Below, piece after piece: positions 1-12,660 of a stretch of 64,000 bases of DNA (positions within the stretch are counted from its first letter, which is position 1; every line of letters starts with the position of its first letter). The notes under the pieces are model-generated. The model ran no database searches. It had not been told where the DNA came from and saw only the letters and a list, made by a program, of their open reading frames with translations. Source of the DNA: Argentina anserina (taxonomy: Eukaryota; Streptophyta; Magnoliopsida; Rosales; Rosaceae); the NCBI RefSeq assembly GCF_933775445.1, contig NC_065877.1:20398001-20462000 (forward strand). The letters are read 5' to 3'. The position numbers were made by a program, and so were the translations under genes.

Positions 1-876
1 GAGTCACAACCCCAAATTTAAGCATCATAGACGATATTAGATGAACCGGCAAAGAGAGAGAAGGGCTTACTGTGTGCATAATCCAGGGATAATCTTATAA
101 CTGTAAACTAAAGCGTTCTTGGCCGCCTCCTCACTGTGTGCATATTTCAAAATAAGATTATAAACAAACGGATTTCGCAGCAGAGATTATCGACTTATAT
201 TATACTTGTGCAGCAGAACTTCCGAGGACGTTGGTTAGGGTTCGGGTGTGATAAGCATAAGGCTTCTCATCTTCCGGCTTCACAGTGTAGACAATGTAGA
301 CAGGAGGTTCCAGAGAAGGAGCGGAAGAGGGTGAAGGATCGAAAGAGTCGGCCACGACGTCGATGTGAATATAAGAGCAAGAATTAGAAGCGAGATTGAT
401 GAAGCCGTCTTCACCATATTTTGATATATTCTGATAAAGCTAGGCCAAAGGTTGGAGATGAAGATTTAGGAGAGGGAATTCGATTCCCGTTTCATATATA
501 TAAACAGCAAACGCCATTTTTGTCAATAAGTTACCGACATCAGTAACTCTGCATGTGTCATTCTTACTTATGCCATTCTTTCTTGCTACTTGGTGGCCTG
601 CACCACACATGCATCTACTTTCCATATGTTTAGTTTGATATTGTGAAGTCTGAGCATTCGATTTTATAGAACAATGTAATTGGACATACATATTATAATC
701 GGATAATTTAACTAAATAGTGAACCAGCTGGTTCTTCATTTTGTATTTTTAAGGCTAGTTTCTTTTGACAAACATGGTAGCTTTTACATTAGCCCTATAA
801 CAAGCAACGATTTATATGTACGTACGTTTTCATACACAAGCTGGTATATATTCATTTCATTTTGACGGACGGCATG
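1..876. other. Window edge and 3' flank of the first protease gene; no gene recognised
   Basis: This stretch is AT-rich with no coding region I recognise. A 99-codon open frame on the minus strand around 440-739 has no recognisable domain and is probably chance. The part just left of 877 should hold the 3' UTR and polyadenylation signals of the protease gene that ends at 877. Confidence 0.5.
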
Positions 877-2084
877 TCACGCAGTGGGGTAAGAGGCTTC
901 CATGGCAATACCACAAAGGCCCTCCTGTGCAGTAACATCTCTTTGCATTCTTATGTAACCTTCTTCTCCCCATTCTGCACCCCATGAATTCTTCACCAAC
1001 CAATACTTAGTTCCATCATCACCGATTCCATAACCAACAGCAGTAACACCATGGTCTAGGCTCGTTCCACAGGTTCCTGTGAAAACACCACTAGAGTAGA
1101 ATTGGAAGTCAGATCCGCTAGCATCAATGGCAACAGAAATTGGTTGATTGGCAACAGCCTTAGCTAGTGCACTTTCACTGTTTGCAGGCACATCTTCGTG
1201 GCCAGATATCGAGGCTGCATGGCTTGCTTCCTTCTGAGCATTACATGTACCATCGACACCGGTGTAGGGATAATTGGCCTCGGTACTTAGTCCGTGATTT
1301 TGAGTAATGAATTGGAAGGCATCATCCATTAAGCCTCCCTCACAGCCTTGGTCTTCACCATTGACATCACAGTCAACTAGCTCTTGCTCGGACAAAGAAA
1401 CCAATTTACCAGTTGTAAGTTGAGTAATTCCTTCCATGGCTGCCACAGCTGAGAACGCCCAACAGCAACCTGTATGCATTTTGTTTGCACATTGTGGTCG
1501 TTAATATATAGTTAATTAGTTATTAGCATCCTGCATGTTTCCAAATGGCGAGTAGTGTTTTGACTTGTGACATAGTAAAGGACAGAAGAGGAAACAATAA
1601 TGTGTTATATATTGCAAAGATTAATAATTCAGATGCCTAATCACGTACCACATTGGCCTTGGTCCTTGATTGGTGTTACAGCTCCTTTTTGTCTCCAGTC
1701 TATTGTAGCCGGCACGCTAGCATTTTCATACCTGAAAGTAGTGGTCTTTGTGGAACATGCATGGCCCTTAAACCGATTTCTGGAGGCTGTAAATTCTTCA
1801 TTTGTAAGGTCTGCAAATTGGTTCACACTCAATTTGTAAAGTTTGCCTCCTACAACGTTGGAAGAATCTATATATTCGACATTCTCTTTGAATATATTGA
1901 ATCGCTTGTTCTTCTCGTTAATGTCGTTGTACACGCGTCCATAGCGAGTCATCCATTGCTCATATCTTGCAAAGATTGATACATCTTGGAGACTGCGTGA
2001 GGTGGCTTCAGATGACCAGGCTCCCAACATAAGGATCACTAATGCCAATTGGACACACTTGCATAACTGGTTGGTAAACTCCAT
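877..2084 (-). CDS. Papain-like cysteine protease, SAG12/SAG39 type, two exons, intact
   Basis: Predicted C1A (papain family) endopeptidase made as a prepro-enzyme for the secretory pathway or vacuole; relatives are linked to senescence. Exon 1 is 1649-2084 and exon 2 is 877-1469. The 179-bp intron has GT donor 1648-1647 and AG acceptor 1471-1470. Together they give 342 residues, the usual family length. The start at 2084 opens a hydrophobic signal peptide (about residues 1-27). An I29 propeptide follows with an ERFNIN-like segment (RFNIFKEN) and FADLTNEEF. The catalytic Cys lies in QCGCCWAF, which spans the exon junction; the catalytic His is in [11 protein letters not shown] and the Asn in KNSWG. 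The C-terminus is ASYPTA with no KDEL or granulin tail. It is the intact neighbour of the broken paralogue at 9562-21274. Family assignment is firm. The in vivo substrate and a senescence role are inferred from the family only. Confidence 0.93.
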
Positions 2085-2156
2085 TGTAAGGCTAAAATTT
2101 ATGGTAAAGGTAATGATTTAAGAAGTTGATATTGAAATGGTACACCGCCTTACAGT

Positions 2157-2165
2157 TTATATAGA
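2157..2165 (-). promoter_or_regulatory. TATA box of the intact protease gene
   Basis: On the minus strand CTATATAAA lies about 75 bp upstream of the ATG at 2084. The paralogue has the same motif at nearly the same spacing (21346-21354), so the core promoter was duplicated with the gene. Confidence 0.7.
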
Positions 2166-3373
2166 GCGAATGGCCTTTGTATAATAGCTCCGTGCTCCCA
2201 AAAATGGTCTGCAGTGTCCTTGGCCTAAAAACTGTTCTTATATGAACCTGTTAAATTAATGTTCAATGTGACTATCTCATGGTCTAATTTTTTCTATGAC
2301 AATAAATTACTTTGCTAAAATTTAAAACTGCATTAAGAGTCATGTTCTTATGGTTAATTATATTATTATATTATATAGAGTACTGATGAATTTGCCCATG
2401 CCACCTTTTGTTTTACATGCTTGCTGCATCATTGGAGGCTTCTGAGAGAAACATGCTCACGTCGTTCGGCTTTGTTTTTGCAACTTCTGTGAGGGCTCCT
2501 TGTATTCTCGAGATGATCTTCAGATAACTCAATACCAAAAAATTAGATTGTCAGGCCGGAGATGATGACTTTAATCCTGTAGCTATGGAAATGGGAATGA
2601 AAAGTAACAATTAGCTAGCTTAAGTCTACTGTAAAGGAATTATTCTTTCTTTCCTGTCCAAATATTCCTTCGTCTTTCGGAGATGATCTTCTGCAAAATT
2701 TGCTTAATAGTATAACATTTAAGTAGTAACTAAATGTCTTCCAAATTCCCAGTAGTAAATATATTTATTACAGTTCTTTGAAGAGAGTCCTCTTTCTTTT
2801 CGGAGTGATAATTTTCAGTTCCATACAACTTAACATTTTATTTAAGGTAATAAACATAATCAATTTCGAAAATGCATATACAGAGGAGCTGTACTGCTAT
2901 ATATGTTCTTGTTGCGAGAAGAACTTGACCTGAATTTTGTTAACTTGTTATGACTGATGAAACAAGTCCTTCCAGAAGCACAACCAAACCATCACGCTAG
3001 CTGATGATGTCAGTCTGCTTTTAGCACCATTCTTCCCATCACCTCTAGTCTTGCATTGGACTCTTCGTACTAGTGTATCCATAACCCATTAATATCCTAA
3101 AATTCAGATATGGACTATTTAAGCAATCTTTCTCCTATCATAACAAATTATCTAAAAGCTTGAAGTTCAATCTATATGGGCTATTGAACCAACAAAAGAA
3201 ATTAGTCACAAATAAATTCAGTGCCTGTGATCATTGTTTTACTAAGATATGCATGGTTCCACTTCACATTGCATAATGTACTTATGTATGTCAATCTAAG
3301 CAGCAATCTTTGGGTAAATAAATAAAATGACTTATATACTGTAGTACAAGTATCATAATTATCTCTGTATAAA
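2166..3373. other. Intergenic DNA upstream of the protease gene
   Basis: AT-rich DNA without recognisable coding sequence. It should hold the protease promoter region. I could not name any specific regulatory site beyond the TATA box. It ends where an old solo LTR begins. Confidence 0.5.
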
Positions 3374-3806
3374 TGTCACACCCCAAATTTTTAATAATAA
3401 AAAAAATAAAAATAAAAATTTAGAAACATGACTATTCAAATCAAATTTAAATAATTACATTTAGATCTTATACAAAACATGGTCTACAAAGCACATGTAA
3501 TATTTACAAAGAATTGGTTACACAACAACTCTCATAATACATTAGTTCTACCCTTGTAACTACTTCCCTAAAGTCTCTCACCGCAAACATGCAAATCATC
3601 ACCTACACATATAACCCTATACCATGGACTTGTGCACCGGGTTGTAAAAAAAAAACAAATCCAGTAAGCTTATAAAGCTTGTATGAGTAAACTTGACCAA
3701 TGCACATGCTTATAGCATATAACCAACAACATTTAAATCCACTTATCACACACTCACAACTATGCAAGATAAAGACTAGTGGTTCATGTGTAAAAGCATA
3801 GTTCAT

Positions 3807-4010
3807 GAATTCACAAATAAAAGTAAATAAGATAAGTGTAATCCCTACATAAAATTTAGTTTAGAAGATCACATATAAACAAAAAGAGAGCATGGCAAAG
3901 GGAATTTCTGATTCCTACATAAAATCATAGTTTAGGAATTCACAAATTAAAAGTAAATAAGATAAATGTAATCCATGCATAAAGTTTAGTTCAAGAGATC
4001 ACATATAAAT
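3807..4010. repeat. Imperfect 129-bp tandem duplication inside the old LTR
   Basis: The block beginning GAATTCACAAAT at 3807 recurs at 3936 with a few substitutions. The second copy runs up to 4010, where the younger solo LTR starts, and resumes after 6395. The uninterrupted first copy therefore shows the target sequence before insertion. Confidence 0.75.
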
Positions 4011-6395
4011 TGTAATACCCCGAAAATTCATATTTAATTTCCAATGAGTTCCCTGATATTATTAAATTGGTCATTTTCCAATTTTATTTCACAAGGATGA
4101 AAAACGAAAGGGTTCGAAAGATTAATTGTTTGGGAACGTTCAATTTGACGAGTCTAAGAGTTGACTTTTGACTAATTGGGTTTCAAAGAAAACGTTTTAC
4201 ATGAAAGTCGTAGAGCTCGTCGATATGAATTCGTGGACACGAGGCAAACCTAAATCGGAGTTCATATGAAGAAGTTACGAATCAAAAGGTATTTGCACAT
4301 TTTTAGAAAATATTATAGATATGGGAGAAAAATCAGAAATTCGGATTGGTACTGTTCACTACCGAAAAAAATCCAGAAATTCTCTCCTCGAGCGGTCGAC
4401 TTTGGGCCGCCGGATCTCCGCCATCCGGCCACCATAGAGCGGCACACTGGTCACGTTTGAAAAGTTGTTGCGTCCCCTGTCGATTGGTGGCAGCGCCACC
4501 CGCTATCTCACCACCATTTGGGAGCGGTGAAGCCAGAAGTTACTCCAAAATGCATATTTCGCCGAACTTCAACTTGTCAGATCTCCCTCCTCTGGCAACC
4601 AATCGGTAAGATTCTTGTCCCATTTTGAAGGTCTCCTTCCATACTACAAACCCCCCCAAAAGATTTAACCCAAATTGTTGTGTGCTAGGAGAATCGATGA
4701 AAAAAAATCCTAGGCTTTAAATTAGGGCTTTTCGGTTTTTGTTAAATTTAAGTGTTTAGTTTCAGAATTAGACTTTATGGTAAACTAGGAAGTTGTTAGG
4801 AATATCATTTAGATTGTGGTGATGAAATTTGGTGGTCATTGGTGGCGGTCGGTGAACAGTGGCGCCACATGAACAGTATTCATGAACAGTGTTTAGCAAG
4901 AGTAAATGTGAACAACGTTTAGTAAAAACAGTAAAACATTGTTCATGTTTTATAAACATCATTTAGTTGTACTGAAATCGTCACCTGATATTTTACGTAT
5001 CGTTTTCTAAGCATTTTATCATGCTATTAGGTGACTGACAAAACGAGTGAGGGAATCGCTTTCGGTGTCGTGGAAGTTGCACGTGGGAATTAAGGTGAGT
5101 AAACCTCACAATGATCATCATGATTGAAGTAGTATTATAATTATTGAATTTAGTTTGAGTTGGCACCATAGTCGTTGCATCACTAGTTTATAAAAATTAT
5201 TTTAAAAATATATTTTGGTTTAAATTACGTGAACTTGATCGTCTACGGTTCATTGGTAAGTAAAACGCTATTTTAATAAATGATTTTAAAACGGTTTTAG
5301 AGATTATGGACTATGGTGAATATGAGTAAATCTCACTATGACGAGTCTACCCTTGGCGGTGACTCATATTTACGTTTTCTTAAAAATATCGAACTATGAC
5401 ATGTATATAATATAGTGGGTTGCGTATGTGTATAAAATGGTAAATATGATACATATATATGAGTTGCTATATTATATATTGTTACGTTCTTATTTCCAAA
5501 TGAATTATACTGTGGCTACTATATTTATTTTATTTAAGCAAGAGTCGCTTTGTTGTAGTACAATAACACATGTGGATTGTTATTGTACGTGGTTTTAACA
5601 TTGAGTCTTGTTAAAACATTTTCTGTCTTCGGACGTGTTTTTTCTGTCTTTGGACGTGTTTTCTGTCTTCGGACGTGTTGGCATATCAAAACCTAGCCTT
5701 GATCGGGTGACAGTTACAATTCAGTTAGAGCTCTAGTCTGTATGTTGGTGTACTGCATGAGGGGTAACAGATGGGTTACTTGCTTATGAGTACCCATATT
5801 TTTTGGAGATTGGGAAACAAATGGGTTGCCCAGTGTCTGGCGGCTTACTGCATGAGGGGTAACAGATGAGTACCTGGGTCTCATGAGTACCCGTATTATA
5901 AATGTAATTTGGGTAAACAGATGGTTGCCCAATGTCTCATGAGCACTTATATTTTCAGATATTTTTGGATATCGAGATGGGCCGTCCTGTGACTTATGAG
6001 TGCATTTATAGTTAAATGTTTTCAGTATTTTTTTCTCTTGTATACTATGTGTGTTATACTGTTGGTTTACTCAGATGACCTGCAAAGCTTACCAGGTTTG
6101 TGTTTACAATCTCGGTGCACCTATTCGTGTGGGGGATAGTTCTGTAGGTGTGGATTAGCAGAATTAGAGGGCTTTCTCTGAAGATTGTTAAAGATTTCTT
6201 TATGTTGTTTGTGGTGAGGATTTAGTGAATTTTACATTTCCATTAGTTGTGTATTATTCAAGTCGACTGAGTCATGCTGTGGACTCAGTTTCGATATACT
6301 GTTATGATAAGATGATTCAATATATTTGAGATTGTTTTAGAGTTTTCATGGCTTCGAATTCGAATTTTTATCATTCGAATTTCGGGGTTGTGACA
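4011..6395 (+). mobile_element. Solo LTR of a Tekay-like element, nested, plus orientation
   Basis: It starts TGTAATACCCCG, ends TTCGGGGTTGTGACA and is 2385 bp long. Flanks taaat (4006-4010) and taaac (6396-6400) are a 5-bp target-site duplication with one mismatch. It contains the leader motif AAGGTGAGTAAACCTCAC (5092-5109), three tandem CTGTCTTCGGACGTGTT-type units (about 5621-5670) and repeated GGGTAACAGATGGGT/ATGAGTACCC blocks (5750-5960). These are shared with the other Tekay-like LTRs here. No open frame is credible. Confidence 0.85.
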
Positions 6396-8825
6396 TAAAC
6401 AAAAGGCAAACAAGAAAGAGAGAATTTAACAATTTAATATGAACCCAAGAAAATATCACAATCCGTGGTCCTAGTCCCTTATGGACCATTGACCCAACAA
6501 CAACAATATGAAAAAGAATAACCACACAACTCACAAAAATCTATTCATGAGCTTACAACAACCCTCACGTCGCCCACAAGAATAGATAGACAAAATACTA
6601 GAGCTTTAGCTAATCATCTCCACACCCGGCCAATGTATGGTTCCGACACTTGCCTACGCCATTTTGGCAAAACAAATAGAAACCCCCAATACGCCACTTT
6701 GGCAAAATCAATAAAATTTCTCAATAAAAATACTTTTACCGGAAAGTACATTTTCTTCCCTTCCGGCCCAACACCACAACAATTGACAACAAATAATCCA
6801 ATTTACCGGAAGGTACATTTTCTTCCCTTCCGCCGACAATAAACTACACTCAATAAACTAATTTACTGAAATGTACATTTTCTTCTATTCCGGTCCTTTC
6901 CGCCGACAATAAACTACACTCAATAAACCAATTTACGGGAATGTACATCTTCTCTTCTGGTCTCATCCGCCAACATCACCTAAATATGCAACAATAACAT
7001 TAAAGAATATAATATAGCTATGTGTATATGTATATTATTTTTACCATTAATATACATATACAAATAGACTATACAATATCAATATCAACAAGTATAGTTG
7101 TATCTCACACTCATTATTTATCATAGTTCACAAGCACCCAACCTTTGAAATCATTTTATTAAAATTTCATTTTTACTTACCCACGAACCGTAGATGATCA
7201 AGTTCATGTAATTTTAAAACAAAACTATTTTAAAAACAATTTATAAAAGTTGATGCTACATGAACTATGTTAATATCTCAAATTAAATTGTAATAAGTGA
7301 GGTTTCCTCACATTAGCTCCCGCTGCGTCTTCTACTCAAAGTAAGAAAAGCAATCCCATATGCACTCCAAACAAGGCATCAACGTCCTTATCAAACCAAT
7401 GCACACTTCAATAACTCTTGAGGTAAATAACAACTAATAAGTTCTACGTCCTCTTTCAAATAATCTAAAGCTCGAGGCTAAGCCGCCCGAAGCTAAACTT
7501 AGTCCAAGACACTTAATACTTGAGAAGGTCAAGTCCACACGAATCGACCACCCAATAATATCATGGTCCCTAACGCATCAACTTATAACAGTTAGCTACC
7601 AAACTCAAATTCAGTAATCAAATTGCTCTAAATGCACGACCCGGACTAGCTACTCTCATCGAGACCATCACATGTGCAACATTGCCCAAAACTTCAAACC
7701 TAGACAATCCAAGACAACTAACACAATAAAAAGGAAATGAATCCATTTAGGTACCTGAAATGACCTAAACCCAGTCGGAAGTTGCTGCTAGGAGATCAAC
7801 CCTTAATATGCAGATTTGAGGCTCCAACCTCAAAGTGATAAAAGTCATTAGAGTTGAATTAATTGGGATGCATTAGCAATAACACTAGCCAATTTGGAGA
7901 CATCTCACCATTGGAAACGCACTGCCCTGCAACAATGACGTCCAATTCCAAGATCTTAACTATGAGATCGAATTGAAGTGACTCACTGCCATAGGGGGAT
8001 GAAAGGACGCCATGGATCCACTGCAACGCCGAGAGCGACTGGAAACCAAGCCAAATCGCTATTGTGCAGCTATTTCCAATGACCACAAACCAGCCTCCAC
8101 GTCTTCAACTCTTTGAATTGCACTTGTAAATAAAAATGAGGACGGGGACTCTTGTAGAGAGGACCATAAGGAAGAATCGATGGTATCCGAGCCGGTGTCA
8201 TTATTGAAAATCGCTGTAGTTGGCGAAACTGGTTTTAGGTCAAAAACCGGGTTGGCGGGTCAACTTTCGGCTTTCGATGCGCACTAACTGGTGTGAAACT
8301 GCACGAGCCACCACCATAGGGAGGAGCGCACAGAGGAGACAAAGAGATTTGGGCTGGCCCCATCGCTTGGAACCGTCGGAGTCGGCCGGAAAGTACAGAT
8401 CGGGTCAGATCAAGTTCGGGTCGGGTCATAAGGAAAACTTTGATTCTTCTGAGGCGCGTTCGGCCTGAGAGGAGGAAGGAAATGGGTTTTGCAAAAATAC
8501 TGAAACCCAAGTGCAAAATTTCTAATTATACTTAATATTTCCAAAACCCAAATACTCCCGTTGAACGTAACTTATTCATATGATATCCAAAATACGCGTA
8601 TCACGTGTCTACGAACTCGTATCGACGAGATTTACAAATTTCAAGAAGAAAATCTTCTGATAAAACCAATGAGTTAAAAGTTAACTCTTTGACCCCATTC
8701 ACTTTAATATTTTTGAGTAAATATTCACTCGTACACTTCCGTTTTCTCTCTCGTATTATATAATTGGACCACTAGCAAAAAAAATAAAAAATATATAAAC
8801 AATTATAAATTTCCGGTATATTACA

Positions 8826-9561
8826 AATTTACAATAAACTTATTATTGAACTCCAAAATCATTGTATTGTTGAGATAATTTGCGATGAGACGACAAGGCC
8901 GGGTTCAGTACATAGTGCTATGTGAGCTTATATATTGCATTGAAGAAGGCCTGCAATGGAATGACAAATTGGACAGAAAGTGAGGTAGACAGAAAACCAT
9001 TTAGTCTTGTCTTGGTACTACTAGATATTCATGGACTAAAAAAACGAAAATTCTTGCATCCACCCCATGAACATTCATCTTCTATTAAAACTGATGACGT
9101 GACATAACATGAGCCACAATTTGAGTTAAATATTAAAAAAACTGACTCTGTTGTGTAAGTGTGTAACACTTGCCTTTAGTAAATATGAGGTGAACCTCCA
9201 CTGGGTGAATGGAAGAACCTCCTCCGCTAAAAAAAGACTCAAATTATAGGGCTTCGGTACGGTATTGGGAAACATTTACAGAAACCTCAGTAAAAGTTGC
9301 ATAGGAACTATATCTCTTTGAGTGATATGCAAATTGCTTCTCCTCAAGGATAAATATAATTGTAGACAGAAAAGCTGGTTCATTGCATTCAAGTGATTCA
9401 ACTAGACATAAAGGTTATTCATTTTTGTATTAATATACCTTGATGGTTTTCTTATTACAGGTATTGTATCTTTCACATATTACAAGCATATGTTCATGTA
9501 CATATCATATAGGTTTACCTATAAACGCTTGTAGGTATGATTGATTTCATTTAATGATTTA
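8826..9561. other. 3' flank of the broken protease paralogue
   Basis: AT-rich DNA between the old solo LTR and the protease stop codon. It probably includes the 3' UTR of the minus-strand paralogue at its right end. No further gene is seen. Confidence 0.4.
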
Positions 9562-9750
<189 letters not shown>

Positions 9751-10952
9751 CTAAAGTCGTTAAACACCAAATAATCTCAAATAAATCGAAATCATTAAAA
9801 CGTAACAGCGGATCACATCTGAGTTTAAAATATGACTCAGTCAAGCCGATTATTACAAACCCAAATGATAATTCAACATATAACAAATGGAATTGTATAA
9901 TCCTCACAACAACCTCACAAATAAAATCACACCAAATCACACACAGAATCCACGCTGGAACCTCACCACGACTGGATGCGATCGACTTCGAGTCTTCGGA
10001 GTCGTCACTCAATCACCACTACTCAGCACCTGCGGAAGTATCCCCTACACCATTGAAATTGGTGCACCGGGATTGCAACACAAACCCGGTAAGCTTTACA
10101 GCTCGTATGAGTAAAATATTAAAATAACTCTCGTCTCATAAAAGACACAACTCCACATCAACACAGTATAATGAAAATCATGAGAAAACGAGCAACCCAT
10201 CTGGTTACTCTAATACTTTCACAAAATGGTAACTAATGAGCGCTGGTACACATCCGTTACCCCTCACTTAGTATACCGCTGATGTTGGGTAACCACCCGC
10301 CACCCAACATCCAAAACAAGCTGAGTACCCATGAGCAGATAACCACCCGTTACCTCCATGCAGTACTATGGCAGACAGACTAGAGCTCTAACTGTATCGT
10401 AACTTTCGCCCGGCCAAAGGCTAGGTTCCGACTTGCCTCACATGTACAATAATCTCACATCATATTGTACCACACATCACGTCCGAAGACAAATCACAAT
10501 ATTTCACATTTTCCGTGATAAAATCACGTACAATAATCACACATCATATTGTACGTTTTTAAACTTTCATGATATATCCACAATAAAAATCATAACAGTA
10601 TATTATATAGCAAACTATATATATTCGTACTTATTTACCATTTATACAATATATACATAGTCCACTATATCCTATACATGTCATATTTCATAAACACCTG
10701 AAAATTACGTACGATAATCTCACATCATATCGTACCATTTAAATCACACACATGCACAATTTTTCTGTCACCGAAATGACTATTTTTAATGAATTAATAA
10801 CAGTACGTAATTTAATGAACTATATATATATATGTACTTATTACCATTATACTGTATATATGTAGTCCACAAAATTATATACATGTTGTAATTCATATGA
10901 TAAACACACTTGTAAAAATGTTGAATCACCACGAGGGTAGATTCGTAATTCA

Positions 10953-10971
10953 GTGAGATTTTACTCACCTT
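10953..10971 (-). promoter_or_regulatory. Conserved splice-donor-like hairpin motif in the LTR leader
   Basis: On the minus strand it reads AAGGTGAGTAAAATCTCAC. It contains a perfect plant 5' splice-site consensus (AAG|GTGAGT) and self-complementary ends (GTGAG/CTCAC). The same motif recurs at 18668-18686 and in the other Tekay-like LTRs (5092-5109, 39986-40003, and a variant near 29590). Splicing is an inference. Confidence 0.45.
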
Positions 10972-11180
10972 ATTGACTTGGGCGTAATTCCTCAATTTCC
11001 GATAATAAACCATTTCCTCAATTTAGCGATCACCTTAAAAAGAATAAGAAAAGAATTTAGAATCGTTTCGTAAACCTTTAAATGCCAAAACAGTAATAAA
11101 CGGTTACTGTTCAGCAATTTTCGGTTTTACGAAATTACTGTTCACGGTTCACTATTCACGGTTACTGTGCAATCCTCAAT

Positions 11181-11380
11181 TAATACGTACTTCTGTACGT
11201 ATAAATACTATATACGTATTTCTGTACGTAATAATATTATATACGTATTTCTGTACGTATAAATATTAATACGTATTTCTGTACGTATAAATATTAATAC
11301 GTATTTCTGTACGTATAAATATTAATACGTATTTCTGTACGTATAAATATTAATACGTATTTCTGTACGTATACGTACGA
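11181..11380. repeat. Minisatellite of about 28 bp, seven units, in the 3' LTR
   Basis: The core tacgtatttctgtacgta, with TACGTA palindromes, repeats with spacer taaatattaa. The same seven-unit array is in the 5' LTR at about 18897-19092. It is A+T-rich and flanked by unique LTR sequence. Confidence 0.88.
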
Positions 11381-12620
11381 TTTAAATGTAAATACAACTC
11401 AGTAAATAAAATTTACTAAATTACCCTTTTACAAATTACTTTTTACATTTACTGAAAGTAATTTATAATTACATTTACCGAAGGTAAAAATTAATTACAT
11501 TTACCGTAGTAAATAAAATTTACTTTTACATTTACCATTACACAGTAAATTACCAAAATACCCTTCTTGTCGAAACTATTTACACCGCCGCAGGTGGCGG
11601 CGCGTGGGGCACACGCGCCACCCGCCGGCAGGCGGCGCGTGGGGCTCACTCGCCGACGCCACCACGGCGCGTGTTGCGCCACCGCCGTGCCCAAACTCTC
11701 CCCCTCCTCCTCCTCTACCTTCCTACGGTCTCCGATTACACCTAGGCCAATCCTAGCCTCCTCACGCGCCGCCCCTAGGCGGCGGTATCTCCCACCCTCC
11801 TTCACCCGATTTCCTTCCCCAATCTCTCCAATTCGAATCCCTAATCTCCCAATCCATCCAAAAACACCACAAAAACAACACAACCATGAATCTAACGTCT
11901 CCTTACCTAGCTCGGAGTCCAAAACCGTCGGGGACTCTTGGATCGGTGAAGAGCTTCGTGCTCCCTCTTCGTCGTGGCTCCTTGGCGGCGGACAGAGGCA
12001 CGGCGTGCTTGAGGTGGTAGCAGGGACTGGCGGAGAGCACAGTTGCCGTTGGTGAGGAGAGGGAGGGTGCGAGGGAGAGAGAGAGAGATAGAGTTCGGAT
12101 CGAGGGGGATGGAAGAGTGATCAGTGAGAGGGAGAGGAAGAGAACGATCGGTGAGGGAGAGGGAGAGCGATCGGTGAGGGAGAGGGAGAGCGATCGGTGA
12201 GGGAGAGGAAGAAAAAGTCGAGAGAGTGAGAGAGAAGGGAGAGCGGCGGGTTGAGAGAGAGAAGTGAGATGAGGGTTTCTGATTAAGGAAACCCTAATCC
12301 TATAATTACCTATTTATACTAGTTTCCAAATCGGAAACTAACTTCCGACGTTAATAACTTTTACCTCCGACGTCCGATTCGAACGCGTCACATATCCACA
12401 AACTCGTATCGACGAGCTCTACAACTTCCGTGAAGAACGTTTTCACAACCGAGCGACGAAATAAAAGTCGATAAATTCGTTCGGAAATCGTAACGTTTTC
12501 TTATTAAACGTTCTCGTTTAATAACATCGCAACCAAACACATTCATTCTAATTAAAATTCGACATTTTATGGAATTCGAATCAAACTAATATTGTTCGTA
12601 AAAAAATTGGGGTTATTACA

Positions 12621-12634
12621 ATCTACCCCCCTTA
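12621..12634 (-). promoter_or_regulatory. Polypurine tract next to the 3' LTR
   Basis: On the minus strand TAAGGGGGGTAGAT directly precedes the 3' LTR. Its position and purine content fit the plus-strand DNA primer of reverse transcription. Confidence 0.8.
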
Positions 12635-12660
12635 AAGGAATTTCGTCCCGAAATTCAAGC

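Larger units (their letters stand above)
3374..8825 (-). mobile_element. Old Tekay-like solo LTR, split by a younger solo LTR
   Basis: Read on the plus strand it begins TGTCACACCCC and ends CCGGTATATTACA, the reversed terminal pattern of the Tekay-type LTRs elsewhere in the window. Without the nested insert (4011-6395) it is about 3.07 kb. Shared landmarks include a GTAAGCTT...GTATGAGTAAA block near 3665, an 'aactcgtatcgacgag' block near 8611 and a TATA-like motif near 8755-8763 (minus). No internal domain is next to it, so it is read as a solo LTR. The flanks (ataaa and aattt) do not form a clear target-site duplication, so the ends are approximate. Confidence 0.6.

Noticed and set aside
11181..11380. 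Regular repeats resembling a CRISPR array
   Set aside because: The units are near-identical A+T-rich minisatellite without variable spacers, inside a plant LTR and present in both LTRs.
11491..12055. Open frames of 143 and 162 codons in the LTR
   Set aside because: Low-complexity Arg/Pro/Ser-rich frames on both strands of a GC-rich LTR leader; no known domain, and the plus frame is antisense to the element.
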